In this document: positions 22,541 to 31,143 of the stretch, in pieces
How positions within the stretch are numbered: the first letter of the stretch is position 1
Layout: each line of letters begins with the position of its first letter
Source: Minisyncoccota bacterium
Lineage (GTDB): Bacteria; Patescibacteriota; Minisyncoccia; Phycocordibacterales; UBA2100
Reading direction: 5' to 3'
Length of the DNA stretch: 36,946 nt
Assembly (NCBI GenBank): GCA_018061585.1
Contig: JAGOTU010000002.1
Coordinates: forward strand, 1-36,946
Position numbers and translations under genes: made by a program
The notes under the pieces: generated by a model
Told to the model about the DNA's origin: nothing
The model's database searches: none
What the model saw: only the letters and a program-made list of their open reading frames with translations

Positions 22541-23293
22541 CTAGGCGTTTTGCAGCGACGCGATCAGGCTTGTGATCTTCCGGGGATCTGACGATGCGCG
22601 ACCTACGAGCAATCCTTCCACATCACCATTGCGACACATATCGGCGGCATTCGTCTCGTCAATCGATCCGCCGTAGAGGATCCTCATCTGCATACCGACC
22701 TCACCGTGCATCCCGACCACCGTTTTGCGTATAAATATAGCCATCTCATGCATATCTCGCGGGGTCATGGCATGCGTACCGCCGATCGCCCATACCGGCT
22801 CGTAGGCAATGAGGACCTTTTTTAGCATTCCTTTCTGAACGTCTGCGAGCCCGACACTAAGCTGCTCGGCGACCTTCGCGAAATGTGCACCCGAGGACGT
22901 GCGCTCGGTCTCGCCGATACAGAGGACCGGGGTCATATTGAGTGCGAGTGCAGCAGCCACCTTCTTTCTGGTATCGAGACTCGTCTCACCAAGTGCGCGG
23001 CGTTCTGCGTGACCCACGAGCACGTACGAGGCCTTTGCATCACGCGCCTGAACGAGCGACATCTCTCCCGTGAGCGCTCCGCCATTCTCCGCGCGTGCAT
23101 TCTGCGCACAGAACGCGATCCGCTTACCCTTGTAGAGCAAACGAAGCTGGCGCAGGTATATGCTCGGCGGCGCAAGTACGATGGAAACCTGTTTCGCTTT
23201 TTCGCCCGCTTTGCGCGTCGCATCGAGGAGTGCTTTGGCTTCTTTGAAGGTCGCAGGATTCATCTTCCAGTTCGCGACAAGCAATGATTTCAT
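22541..23293 (-). CDS. tpiA: Triosephosphate isomerase
   Basis: A 250-residue triosephosphate isomerase. Catalytic residues are in place: Lys10 (NWKMN), His95 (GHAERR) and Glu165 (AYEPVWAIG), and the phosphate-binding GGS lies near the C-terminus. Length is normal. It is the first gene of a tpiA-pgk pair, with TACAAT 7 nt before its ATG. No gapA accompanies the pair. Confidence 0.97.
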   Translation of the reverse strand: MKSLLVANWKMNPATFKEAKALLDATRKAGEKAKQVSIVLAPPSIYLRQLRLLYKGKRIAFCAQNARAENGGALTGEMSLVQARDAKASYVLVGHAERRALGETSLDTRKKVAAALALNMTPVLCIGETERTSSGAHFAKVAEQLSVGLADVQKGMLKKVLIAYEPVWAIGGTHAMTPRDMHEMAIFIRKTVVGMHGEVGMQMRILYGGSIDETNAADMCRNGDVEGLLVGRASSDPRKITSLIASLQNA

Positions 23294-23300
23294 GCGCCGA

Positions 23301-23306
23301 ATTGTA
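23301..23306 (-). promoter_or_regulatory. Leaderless -10 box of tpiA-pgk
   Basis: TACAAT on the minus strand ends 7 nt before ATG 23293. Confidence 0.6.
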
Positions 23307-23338
23307 TCACGGTCGATTTTTCACCAGCGACCGCGAGA

Positions 23339-23432
23339 GAGTCCGTGTCTCTTCGGGAATTCGTAGGCCGACGGGCCAAGACTAAGCGCTGCCGCAGCAG
23401 CGGCAGATAGCGACCCGAAGAGACACGGACTC
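23339..23432. other. 94-nt three-helix structured element
   Basis: A perfect 19-bp inverted repeat (23339-23357 with 23414-23432) encloses 56 nt holding two more hairpins: GGCC-GACG-GGCC (23366-23377) and CTGCCGC-AGCA-GCGGCAG (23389-23406). Either strand could fold as a three-way junction. It begins 4 nt after the PilX-like stop and ends about 30 nt before the tpiA -10 box. No U tract follows on either strand, so it is not an ordinary terminator. It could be a structured RNA, a 3'-end stabiliser or a small mobile repeat. Confidence 0.7.
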
Positions 23433-23436
23433 CGAG

Positions 23437-24873
23437 CTATTTCTCCCTCCACAGAGAAAACCTATAGTTGGTTGACGCGACCGGCGTGAATGGCGGCGGC
23501 GAAAATGCAACCAGCTGATCATAGTAGTCATATCGTGTTTGGAATCCGGAACAAAAGATGCCGCCACAGATCCATGATGTGCCGGTGCGACCATTCGAGA
23601 CGACGGTCCCGATCGTCGTGAGGCTCGTTTGCGACACATACGGATCGAGCGATGAAGGCGTGCTGCTGATCGAGAAGTAATCACGTCCGTAGTGACCGCT
23701 TTGTGCCACAAACACGCCGTGAACCTCCATTATGTCGGGCACAACGAGCGGAATGAGTACGTTGCGTTCGGCGATAACGGTCAGTCCGTCGGTTCCATCG
23801 TATGCATTGTAGAGAATATTGTTGTTCAGATACGCATCAGGCGTTGAGGAATTGGACGGAGTCGCAGCAACGAGCGTAACCTTGGCATTCACTGTACCTT
23901 CTACCCACACACGATCCTCGAAGAACATGAGCGAGCAACTGGCCGGAATATTAAATGTACCTATGAGTGTCTGCGATGTAATCACACTGTACTCGGTCGT
24001 GTTCCCATACTGACTCGACTGACTCGGGTAGCCGTCTGTCGAAGTTACCCGGTACAACGTGAACGTGCCATCAGCATTGAATATGACACGATAGCCGCGT
24101 TCGTTGATCGAGCCGGCAGCCGGAGGATAATAGATGCCGCTTGCCTGAGCCTTGGTCTTGAGACCGGCGAAGTCGACCGCAATAAGTGCGAAGTCGATGG
24201 TCGGGACCGGGTACTTCCACAGTTCAGGATTGGTACCATTACCGACGACACCTGGTGCGGCACTTTGCGCCGGCGAGCACCCGTAGCTTGAGCCACAGCT
24301 CCACGTTGCAATGGAGCTCGACACGGTCGAGTTGCTACTTCCATCCATACGAACACCTCCGTTGGAGTGATACGGTCCACGAATGTTTCGGTCCGAACCC
24401 GCCCATACACTTGTGTTCACAACATACGAATATTCAGCGACCGATGGGCGCATATAACGCGCGGTGAGATTGCGCGGGAACAAGCGGTCTGCATATGCGA
24501 CACCCCGGGATTCCAGATCTATCCATTGAACGACGCCGCACTGTAACGTCGGCGTTGCCGTAACTGTAGCGTCCCCCACCGCACCTGTTTCCGGATCGAC
24601 TTCGGTATACGTTTTCGGAGTGACTAAACCCACGCCCGCATCCATGATCGTAGGATTATGTGCGAGGAACCAGCGGTAGTATTCGAGCCCCGCCTCTGCA
24701 ACATGAAGACCTTGCTCACGAGCTGCGAGCGCCCGCCCGTATCGTGACTGCGTGAGCGCATAGCCGGAAATCGTGCTCAAGATAAGCACGAACAGTGCCA
24801 TATACAGAAGCACCATGAGAGTCGTTACGCCTGACTGCGCAGCCAAGCCGCGCGCTCTTGATCGCAGGTTCAT
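23437..24873 (-). CDS. PilX-like type IV pilus minor protein
   Basis: A 478-residue protein with an N-terminal PilX-like segment: basic start, SGVTTLMVLLYMAL followed by a long hydrophobic helix (about 15-40), then AAREQGLHVAEAGLEYYRW, the helix typical of PilX N-terminal domains. As in other PilX proteins, the +5 Glu is not obvious. The rest (about 90-478) is a long beta-rich extracellular domain, Ser/Thr-rich, with four visible cysteines. It starts directly after the PilW-like stop and is the last gene of the pilus run. Probable role is pilus initiation or adhesion. Confidence 0.85.
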   Translation of the reverse strand: MNLRSRARGLAAQSGVTTLMVLLYMALFVLILSTISGYALTQSRYGRALAAREQGLHVAEAGLEYYRWFLAHNPTIMDAGVGLVTPKTYTEVDPETGAVGDATVTATPTLQCGVVQWIDLESRGVAYADRLFPRNLTARYMRPSVAEYSYVVNTSVWAGSDRNIRGPYHSNGGVRMDGSSNSTVSSSIATWSCGSSYGCSPAQSAAPGVVGNGTNPELWKYPVPTIDFALIAVDFAGLKTKAQASGIYYPPAAGSINERGYRVIFNADGTFTLYRVTSTDGYPSQSSQYGNTTEYSVITSQTLIGTFNIPASCSLMFFEDRVWVEGTVNAKVTLVAATPSNSSTPDAYLNNNILYNAYDGTDGLTVIAERNVLIPLVVPDIMEVHGVFVAQSGHYGRDYFSISSTPSSLDPYVSQTSLTTIGTVVSNGRTGTSWICGGIFCSGFQTRYDYYDQLVAFSPPPFTPVASTNYRFSLWREK

Positions 24874-24874
24874 A

Positions 24875-25471
24875 TCATTTACCTATGAGGTTACGGATAG
24901 CGGCGGATGAGTAGAGGCTTAACTGATTCGGTAATGTAGCTGTATTCACATTCACCGCGAGTGTGACCCGCACGAATCGAACTGCAGTGTATGCGGATGT
25001 GGTTGATGCTATCTCGGCACCGAGCGCGTCGTAGTACCGGAACGTTGCGAGACCCTGCGATGTATTGCGCACATAGTCGGCAAGCACATCGGTCGTCTCT
25101 GCCCCCGTGTAATCCGGCGGGTTTCCGGTCGGATTCAGAATACCGCGCATCATGTTGGTGCCACTCAGGTAGTAATGAACCCGCTCAAGCAACGGATCGT
25201 CGTCGACGTCCGCATAGAATACGAGATCGTTCGGCTGCACGGACACGATCGGAAACGCCCCTTGACTTGAGAACGCCGCCTCGCGGATCGTCTTGACCAT
25301 CGTCGACAGTCCGCGCTGCGCCGAGGTCACCGCTGTCGATTGTTCGAGCGCGTATGCGTTGGTACGGTAGAAATACAGTACGGTCGAGGAGATGGCCAGC
25401 ATGGCAGCGATCATGAGCGCGATCCACACCATGGTCTCTATGAATGACATTCCGCGTGTTGTTGTTCGCAT
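24875..25471 (-). CDS. PilW/PulJ-like minor prepilin
   Basis: A 198-residue prepilin. The N-terminus RTTTRG-MSFIETMVWIALM shows a type IV prepilin peptidase site: Gly7 at -1, Met8 at +1 and Glu12 at +5, followed by a hydrophobic helix. The rest is a pilin-like globular domain with VRFVRVTLAVNV near the end. ATG 25471 is chosen because it places the cleavage site correctly and lies 2 nt after the PilV-like stop. It belongs to the co-transcribed pilus run. Confidence 0.88.
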   Translation of the reverse strand: MRTTTRGMSFIETMVWIALMIAAMLAISSTVLYFYRTNAYALEQSTAVTSAQRGLSTMVKTIREAAFSSQGAFPIVSVQPNDLVFYADVDDDPLLERVHYYLSGTNMMRGILNPTGNPPDYTGAETTDVLADYVRNTSQGLATFRYYDALGAEIASTTSAYTAVRFVRVTLAVNVNTATLPNQLSLYSSAAIRNLIGK

Positions 25472-25473
25472 AG

Positions 25474-27228
25474 TTATGGTGTTAGCACGACAGACGCACG
25501 CGCGTCCGTCGTCGAAATGACGACGTTCGACGACTGCGGCTGGAATCCGGTCTTTGACACATTTAATGTGTATGTGCCGCTCGAAAGGGACGGGAAGTAC
25601 ACCTGTCCGCACGCAGAAGTATTCAGGGTCGTATCGGTCGTCGTACTGAACAATTGTACCGAGGCATTCTGTATATATGAATCATCTCCCTGTCGAACAT
25701 CCACGACGAGCGACCGCGGTGTATTGGTGGCAACATAGAGCCTGGTGATTTGTGATGCTCCCGGCGACAATAACTCCGGCTGCGGCGCACATACTTCTGC
25801 GGTTTCGAATCCGCTCATCGTGGTCGGATCTATCGTATAAGTGTCCCATTCTATGGACGGCAGATTGATCCGTCCCCCACCGTCACTGGTGCTCGTCGCA
25901 TTGTATTTATAGACCGTCGGACTATTTCCGATCGTTTTTAGCCCGCGGACCGTAACCCCGAGACTTGGGAAGACCTCCGGCCCGTATGTATATGAAATGG
26001 CCCACGAATCAATAGAAGGTGTGGCGCTCGAGCTAGAACTTATGAGCGTCGCTCCTATACGCACAGCCGGATATGTTGAGGTTGAGAGCGCGGAAATATC
26101 GATCGAAGAGCTTGCGAAGCCTGCTGCATTACCGGGCAGATCACTATTCGGGATGAGCGTGGGTACGCCACCGGCCATCGTGTAAAGCGAATATACGATG
26201 TCGGTCTGCGGTGGAGTCGTATCGACCCATGAGAGTGTCCTCCAGCCGTTGAGAAGTGTTGTCGAGATATCGGTCGAAAGAATGAAGCCGTCCGTTCCAT
26301 ACGGCGGACCGATGAGTCGTGCCTCACCTGCGCTCACGGTCGTGTTGCTCGTGGTAGCTACGAAGGTCTCGCTCGAAAGCAGGTCGGTCCATGTACGGCT
26401 CTCGACGGCTTTATATGTCTGTATCGTTTTGGTCGCGAGCAGGTCGATCGCAAACGTGTACGAGGTGGTGAGGTTGTTCGATACGGTCAGGTGTCGCGGA
26501 TTCGGATTCGGATTCTGTGTGGAGACCGTATAGGTTTGAGCGGTCGAATACCCCGTCTTTGATACAACGATCTGGTAATCACTCGCAGCGGGTGCGCCGA
26601 TGAACGAGATCGAGCCTAATTCATTCGTGAATGTACGTATCGAGACCGCAGGAGTCGTTGAGTTATTCGTAATGTCGATCTGCGCATCACGAAGTGGCGC
26701 GGCATTGGCATCGACGACATTGATAGTGAGCGTTCCTCCGGGCACTGCGGTTTCAACACCCTGCGGTGAGACGCGTCCGACCACCTGAATGCTTCGGTCC
26801 GAATTCTTGTACCGCCACGAAACCTCTACGCGGATCGTCTTGTAATCGGCGATGATGTTGTTCGTGTCTGCTACACCGAGACCGTCTGCCGGATCATCCG
26901 AGTAATACACGAGCGTGCGTCTTGTGTAGGTAACACCGTTGAGAACGACCGTTTCGGTCTGTGGCACGATACCCGACGGGATACCGCCGACGACTCCGAT
27001 CGCCGAGTATGAGAGGCTTTTCAGGAACTCCATTCGCTCGTTATCGAGCGCGATGGCTCCCGCACGCGCCTTGCTGTTGCTCACTACGTCGACCGTCAAC
27101 TGGAACGCAGCTGTGATACCCATGAACACGACCAGCATGAGGGCAGTGCCCACGATCGTGTCTATCAGCGTTACGCCAGCCGTATGCGGTCTGTTCGTAT
27201 AACTGCCCTGTGTGCGGAGTGTCACCAT
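25474..27228 (-). CDS. PilV-like minor prepilin with large beta-domain stalk
   Basis: A 584-residue prepilin-like protein. The N-terminal site is HTAG-VTLIDTIVG: Gly18 at -1 and Val19 at +1, but Asp23 instead of Glu at +5. A hydrophobic helix follows (about 19-45), then a pilin-like domain, and then carboxypeptidase-regulatory/Ig-like modules (TLTINVVDANAAPLRDAQI at about 170 and SLVVDVRQGDDSYIQNASV near 510). The length is far above a normal minor pilin, so it may form a stalk at the pilus tip or on the cell surface. It follows pilC by 34 nt. Confidence 0.82.
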   Translation of the reverse strand: MVTLRTQGSYTNRPHTAGVTLIDTIVGTALMLVVFMGITAAFQLTVDVVSNSKARAGAIALDNERMEFLKSLSYSAIGVVGGIPSGIVPQTETVVLNGVTYTRRTLVYYSDDPADGLGVADTNNIIADYKTIRVEVSWRYKNSDRSIQVVGRVSPQGVETAVPGGTLTINVVDANAAPLRDAQIDITNNSTTPAVSIRTFTNELGSISFIGAPAASDYQIVVSKTGYSTAQTYTVSTQNPNPNPRHLTVSNNLTTSYTFAIDLLATKTIQTYKAVESRTWTDLLSSETFVATTSNTTVSAGEARLIGPPYGTDGFILSTDISTTLLNGWRTLSWVDTTPPQTDIVYSLYTMAGGVPTLIPNSDLPGNAAGFASSSIDISALSTSTYPAVRIGATLISSSSSATPSIDSWAISYTYGPEVFPSLGVTVRGLKTIGNSPTVYKYNATSTSDGGGRINLPSIEWDTYTIDPTTMSGFETAEVCAPQPELLSPGASQITRLYVATNTPRSLVVDVRQGDDSYIQNASVQLFSTTTDTTLNTSACGQVYFPSLSSGTYTLNVSKTGFQPQSSNVVISTTDARASVVLTP

Positions 27229-27262
27229 GAGAGAGAAAGATCAACGATCGGGGTCAGGGGGC

Positions 27263-28480
27263 TTAGATATGCTCTGAAAGCTGGTAGATGGGAGAGATCA
27301 TTGCTATAGCGAAGAATCCGACGGCGCCGCCGATGAAGAGCATGAGGAACGGTTCGATGATGGTAGACATATCCTTCGTCTTACGGTCGACTTCTGTCTC
27401 GTAATACGCGGCGAGCCGCTTCAGCATTTCCGCCGTTTGCCCCGTCTCTTCTCCGACCGCCATCATCTCCCCAACGAATGCCGGGTACAACGCATCGCTT
27501 CGAACGAACGTCGCCGAGAGCGGCTCTCCCTCACCGACAGATTTACGAGCGATCTTTAATACATCGCGGAAATAGGAATTCTGCACCACCTCCTCGGTGA
27601 TCTCGAGACTAGTCAGAACATCCACCCCGGAGCTCGAAAGTGACGCGAGCGTACGAGCCGTTCGAGCGGCGTTCACCTCGCGCACCATCGGCCCGATGAG
27701 CGGCAGGGCTAGGAACATCTTATCCGCGAGACGCTGACCGGGAGCGGTTCGGGCAAGTACATACATAGCAACGACAGCGGAGGCAATAAGGATCAGCGCC
27801 CCGATCGTGTTATTGACGAGAAAATCACTGATCGCAATGACTATTCGGGTGGATTGCGGGAGCGTTGCGTTCATTTCGATGAACGTGGATGCGAGCGTGG
27901 GCACGACCTTGATCATCATGAGCGTTCCGATGCCAAGGATCGCGACAAGAATGATGCAGGGGTAGAGCATGGCACCGCGGATCTTCTTCTTGAGGTCATG
28001 TATACGCTCCATCTGATCGGATGTGACATTGAGCGATGACGAAAGATCGCCCCCCTCTTCACCTGCACGAACCATCGCTACCATAAGCTTTGGGAAGACC
28101 TTGGGATACTTTGCGAGCGCAACATGCAACGTGTCACCGCGGCGCACGTCCGAAGCAAGCTCCGAGACGGTCGACGCGAGCTTCGGATTCTTTGACTGAC
28201 GTTCGATGACCGAAAGTGCTCGCGCGAGCGAAAGACCGGCGCCGAGCATCGCGCCGAGATTTCGCGCGAACAATATCTTGTCGTATTCCTTTATCGTACT
28301 GAAAATGGAGTTCCAGTATTTGAGACTGAATTTCTTCGAATCATCTCCCTCGTTGACGGATATGATGTGTGCGCCCTCACGGCGAATGATCTGGTAGAGC
28401 TCGAACCGGTCGTTGGCTTCGGCTACACCCTTGTACACTTCACCGTCGTTTTTCTCCGCTGTATAGGAAAAATGCGCCAT
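27263..28480 (-). CDS. pilC: Type IV pilus inner-membrane platform protein PilC
   Basis: A 405-residue GspF/PilC platform protein that links the assembly ATPase to the pilins. Two T2SSF domains are visible (about 70-195 and 272-395), each with the typical FARNLGAMLGAGLSLARAL-like start, LxxVRRGDTLHVALAKYP and a KxAGEEGG/VGEETG turn. Three hydrophobic segments lie at about 170-190, 220-245 and 378-398. TATACT lies 7 nt before the ATG, so it probably has its own leaderless transcript heading the pilC-pilV-pilW-pilX run. Confidence 0.95.
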   Translation of the reverse strand: MAHFSYTAEKNDGEVYKGVAEANDRFELYQIIRREGAHIISVNEGDDSKKFSLKYWNSIFSTIKEYDKILFARNLGAMLGAGLSLARALSVIERQSKNPKLASTVSELASDVRRGDTLHVALAKYPKVFPKLMVAMVRAGEEGGDLSSSLNVTSDQMERIHDLKKKIRGAMLYPCIILVAILGIGTLMMIKVVPTLASTFIEMNATLPQSTRIVIAISDFLVNNTIGALILIASAVVAMYVLARTAPGQRLADKMFLALPLIGPMVREVNAARTARTLASLSSSGVDVLTSLEITEEVVQNSYFRDVLKIARKSVGEGEPLSATFVRSDALYPAFVGEMMAVGEETGQTAEMLKRLAAYYETEVDRKTKDMSTIIEPFLMLFIGGAVGFFAIAMISPIYQLSEHI

Positions 28481-28487
28481 TCCCTTA

Positions 28488-28493
28488 AGTATA
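28488..28493 (-). promoter_or_regulatory. Leaderless -10 box of pilC
   Basis: TATACT on the minus strand ends 7 nt before ATG 28480. Confidence 0.6.
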
Positions 28494-28559
28494 ACGTGCG
28501 CAGTACATGAACCTGCTCAGAACATGTGTTGCGTGTACATAATCAGCACCATCGAATGG

Positions 28560-28565
28560 TATCGT
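28560..28565 (+). promoter_or_regulatory. Possible leaderless -10 of the TraX-like gene
   Basis: TATCGT ends 6 nt before ATG 28572; the same box and spacing occur at 35575-35580. Confidence 0.45.
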
Positions 28566-28571
28566 TGCCGT

Positions 28572-29252
28572 ATGAATGCGTTCTGGATCAAGGTCGTTGC
28601 GATCGTTGCGATGGTCGTAGATCATTTTGCGCTGATCTACTTTCCGAACTCCTGGCCACTCATCGTCATCGGACGAATCTCGTTCCCGCTCATCGCGTGG
28701 CTCGTCGCCAATGGGGCTATTCACACAAAGAATATCAATGTGTACATGATGCGGCTCGGGATATTCGCGCTTTTGGCGCAGATCCCGTACGAGATCGGCT
28801 TCTACCTGCGGGGCGATCATCCGCTCTTCCTGAACGTACTGTTCACGCTCCTTCTCGGTCTCATCGCCATACGTATCCTGCAATTCAAGGTGCACCCCAC
28901 GCTGAAGTGGATGGGCGTTGCGGCGACCGTTACGCTGGCGGCACTTTTGAATACCGACTTCGCAGCGGGCGGCGTCGTATCGATCGTTGCATTCTATGTG
29001 TTCTTTAACCGTCCGTACGCACTTATTGCGAGCCAAGTATTCATCCTCACCATTCTCACGAATCTCAGTTTCTTTATCGGCCCCGGGTTCGGGCAGTCGT
29101 TCTCCATGCATCCAATGGCGGAGTATGGGATCCTCGCGCTCCCCTTGATCCTGCTCTACAACGGCAAACGCGGGTACCCGACAGGTCTTACGTTCTATTG
29201 GTTCTTCGTGGCGCAGAACTTCGCCATACTGCTCTTCAAGATGTACACCTGA
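28572..29252 (+). CDS. TraX-like membrane protein
   Basis: A 226-residue polytopic membrane protein with seven to eight helices. It matches the TraX family (PF05857): IVAMVVDHFAL with the His-containing first helix, IGRISFPLIAWLVANG, the RLGIFALLAQIPYEI segment and LNVLFTLLLGL. TraX of the F plasmid acetylates pilin; relatives without conjugation are common and poorly understood. The gene lies between pilC and pilB on the opposite strand, which suggests a pilus-modifying role but could reflect simple insertion. ATG 28572 is the family start. Confidence 0.9.
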   Translation: MNAFWIKVVAIVAMVVDHFALIYFPNSWPLIVIGRISFPLIAWLVANGAIHTKNINVYMMRLGIFALLAQIPYEIGFYLRGDHPLFLNVLFTLLLGLIAIRILQFKVHPTLKWMGVAATVTLAALLNTDFAAGGVVSIVAFYVFFNRPYALIASQVFILTILTNLSFFIGPGFGQSFSMHPMAEYGILALPLILLYNGKRGYPTGLTFYWFFVAQNFAILLFKMYT

Positions 29253-29255
29253 GGT

Positions 29256-29296
29256 CTATTCCGTGATGACTCGAAGCACTTCCTCAATAGTAGTCA
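29256..29296 (-). pseudogene. Remnant copy of the pilB 3' end
   Basis: Forty nt (29257-29296) match 29401-29440, the end of pilB, at 38 positions. Read on the minus strand they encode the same last 12 residues (TTIEEVLRVITE) and a stop, TAG here instead of TAA. Every difference is synonymous. There is no upstream reading frame, so it is a leftover fragment. Confidence 0.75.
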
Positions 29297-29399
29297 GTCA
29301 CGCATAATTTTCCGCTGAAAATTTGCGCTACCCCACCTCGGCGCCGTCGCGCCTCCGGCCTTGCGGCGGGGCCCCACCCCCGCCTCACCCTGTACAGCC
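29297..29399. other. Non-coding stretch with hairpin and GC-rich tract
   Basis: A 7-bp AATTTTC/GAAAATT hairpin (29306-29323) is followed by a very GC-rich tract (about 29331-29390) with several overlapping GGCGCC and CCCCGCC/GGCGGGG-type complements. It separates the converging TraX-like and pilB genes and may act as their terminator or be a repeat element. Confidence 0.5.
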
Positions 29400-31130
29400 T
29401 TATTCGGTGATGACTCGGAGCACTTCCTCAATAGTAGTCATGCCCTGTACTGCCTTAAATATTCCGTCTTCACTCATGGTGAGCATGCCTTCTTTGCGGG
29501 CCTGCTCGTGAATAGCGTCTCCGCTTGAGTTCTTCATTATGAGTTCCTTGATGGTCGCGGTTACGGGCAATACTTCGTAGATGCCCACACGTGTTGCATA
29601 ACCCGAAGGCGACTGCCCGTTCTCGTGCGGTTTATAGAACGGGGCATTCTTCCATGTCGTTTCCGCCGAGACGATCTTCTCGTCCTTTAGGGCCTTGAGC
29701 ACTGTTCCCTGATCAATTATGTTCTCGAGGTCGGCTTGCTGGTCTTTGGTGAGTTCGTACGGCTCATGATCTGCAGTGAGACGCCGAACGAGTCGCTGAC
29801 CGATGATCACGCGGAGCGTAGAAACGAGGAGGAACGGTTCAATACCCATATCCAGGAGTCGAGCGACCGCACCGGCTGCCGAATTAGTATGCAGTGTTGA
29901 AAGAACAAGATGCCCGGTAAGCGCGGCATTCACGGCGAGCGCGGCGGTTTCTTTGTCGCGGATCTCTCCGACCATCACGATGTCCGGATCCTGTCGCACA
30001 AGCGAGCGAAGACCGTTGGCGAAAGTAAAACCGATCTCCGGTCGCACCTGCGTCTGATTCACGCGAGCCATCTGATATTCGATCGGATCTTCGATCGTCG
30101 AGATATTCACGTCCGGCGTATTCACGATATCGAGTAGCGTATAGAGCGTGGTGGATTTTCCGGCACCTGTCGGTCCGGTTGTCAAAATGAGACCCGTCGT
30201 TTTTTTGATCGCTTCGTGCATTCGCTCGAGTCCTGTGCCATGGAACCCGATGCCCTCAAGTGTGAACCCGGAGATGTTGTCACGTAGGAGTCGCATCACG
30301 ATCTTCTCGCCGAAATAGGTCGGCAGGACCGATACGCGGAACGATACCCGCTCCCCACCGCTCTCGGTCCCGAACCGGCCGTCCTGCGGCAGGCGTTTCT
30401 CGTCGAGCTTCATGTTAGCGAGCACTTTGATGCGTGCCGTTACCGCAGCGGCAGCGTGCTTCGGTAATTCCATCGCATCGTGCAATAGACCGTCGATACG
30501 GTAGCGGATGAGGAGCGTGTCTTCGAGCGGCTCGATATGAATATCGGATGCATTCTGGGCGTTGGCATGTCTGAGGAGTGTATCGACGATGCGGACCGCC
30601 GGTACACCCTCTGCCATCTGCTTCTCGTCGGTACCCGCGACCGCACTGGCCAGCGCCGCTGTTTCTCGTTCGATCACATCGCCGAGATTGTCCTTGAGAC
30701 CCTGCTGGTACTGTTTGAGAGCGAATTTAACCGAGGCGGCGTCAGTGAGGCGTGCCTGCACCTTGAGGTGCGTCTTCTTCTTGATGAAATCGATCGCTGC
30801 CAGATCATCTGTATCGAGCATCGCGACTTCGAGCTCATCACCACGGTGATTGTACGCGATGATGTTGTTGCGACGAGCGACCGGCTCCGGGATAAGTGAG
30901 AGCGTTTCGTATTTAATTTGCGTTCCGGCGAGTGAAACGAATGGAATGCCGAGAATGTACGCATACGTGCGGCGTAGCTCATCTTCGCCGATCGCATTCT
31001 TTGCGGTCAATACTTCTCCGACGGTCTGTCCGTTCTCCTTGGCCTCTTTCTCTGCGCTATCAAAATCTTTTTGCGAGACGAGTCCGGCGTCGGCGAGAAA
31101 TGTTTTTAAGTGTGTCTCCGAAATGTACAT
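29400..31130 (-). CDS. pilB: Type IV pilus assembly ATPase PilB
   Basis: A 576-residue PilB/GspE ATPase that powers pilus extension. An MshEN-type N-domain (about 1-150) is followed by N2 (about 170-290) and the ATPase core: Walker A GPTGAGKST (319-327), Asp box STIEDP (344-349), Walker B IVMVGE (384-389) and His box TGHLVLSTLH (405-414). The zinc-binding CxxC...CxxC insertion that PilB/GspE proteins usually carry is absent; the region has normal length, but the whole protein has no cysteine. TATAAT lies 7 nt before the ATG. Confidence 0.96.
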   Translation of the reverse strand: MYISETHLKTFLADAGLVSQKDFDSAEKEAKENGQTVGEVLTAKNAIGEDELRRTYAYILGIPFVSLAGTQIKYETLSLIPEPVARRNNIIAYNHRGDELEVAMLDTDDLAAIDFIKKKTHLKVQARLTDAASVKFALKQYQQGLKDNLGDVIERETAALASAVAGTDEKQMAEGVPAVRIVDTLLRHANAQNASDIHIEPLEDTLLIRYRIDGLLHDAMELPKHAAAAVTARIKVLANMKLDEKRLPQDGRFGTESGGERVSFRVSVLPTYFGEKIVMRLLRDNISGFTLEGIGFHGTGLERMHEAIKKTTGLILTTGPTGAGKSTTLYTLLDIVNTPDVNISTIEDPIEYQMARVNQTQVRPEIGFTFANGLRSLVRQDPDIVMVGEIRDKETAALAVNAALTGHLVLSTLHTNSAAGAVARLLDMGIEPFLLVSTLRVIIGQRLVRRLTADHEPYELTKDQQADLENIIDQGTVLKALKDEKIVSAETTWKNAPFYKPHENGQSPSGYATRVGIYEVLPVTATIKELIMKNSSGDAIHEQARKEGMLTMSEDGIFKAVQGMTTIEEVLRVITE

Positions 31131-31137
31131 CCGTACA

Positions 31138-31143
31138 ATTATA
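31138..31143 (-). promoter_or_regulatory. Leaderless -10 box of pilB
   Basis: A consensus TATAAT on the minus strand ends 7 nt before ATG 31130. No clear -35 is seen. Confidence 0.65.

Noticed and set aside
23339..23432. Interpretation of the three-helix element as an integron attC site or a plain terminator
   Set aside because: No GTTRRRY/RYYYAAC core sites and no integron genes; no U tract on either strand.
28485..29111. 208-codon minus-strand frame opposite the TraX-like gene
   Set aside because: Highly charged shadow of a clear TraX-family gene, with no promoter or family match.
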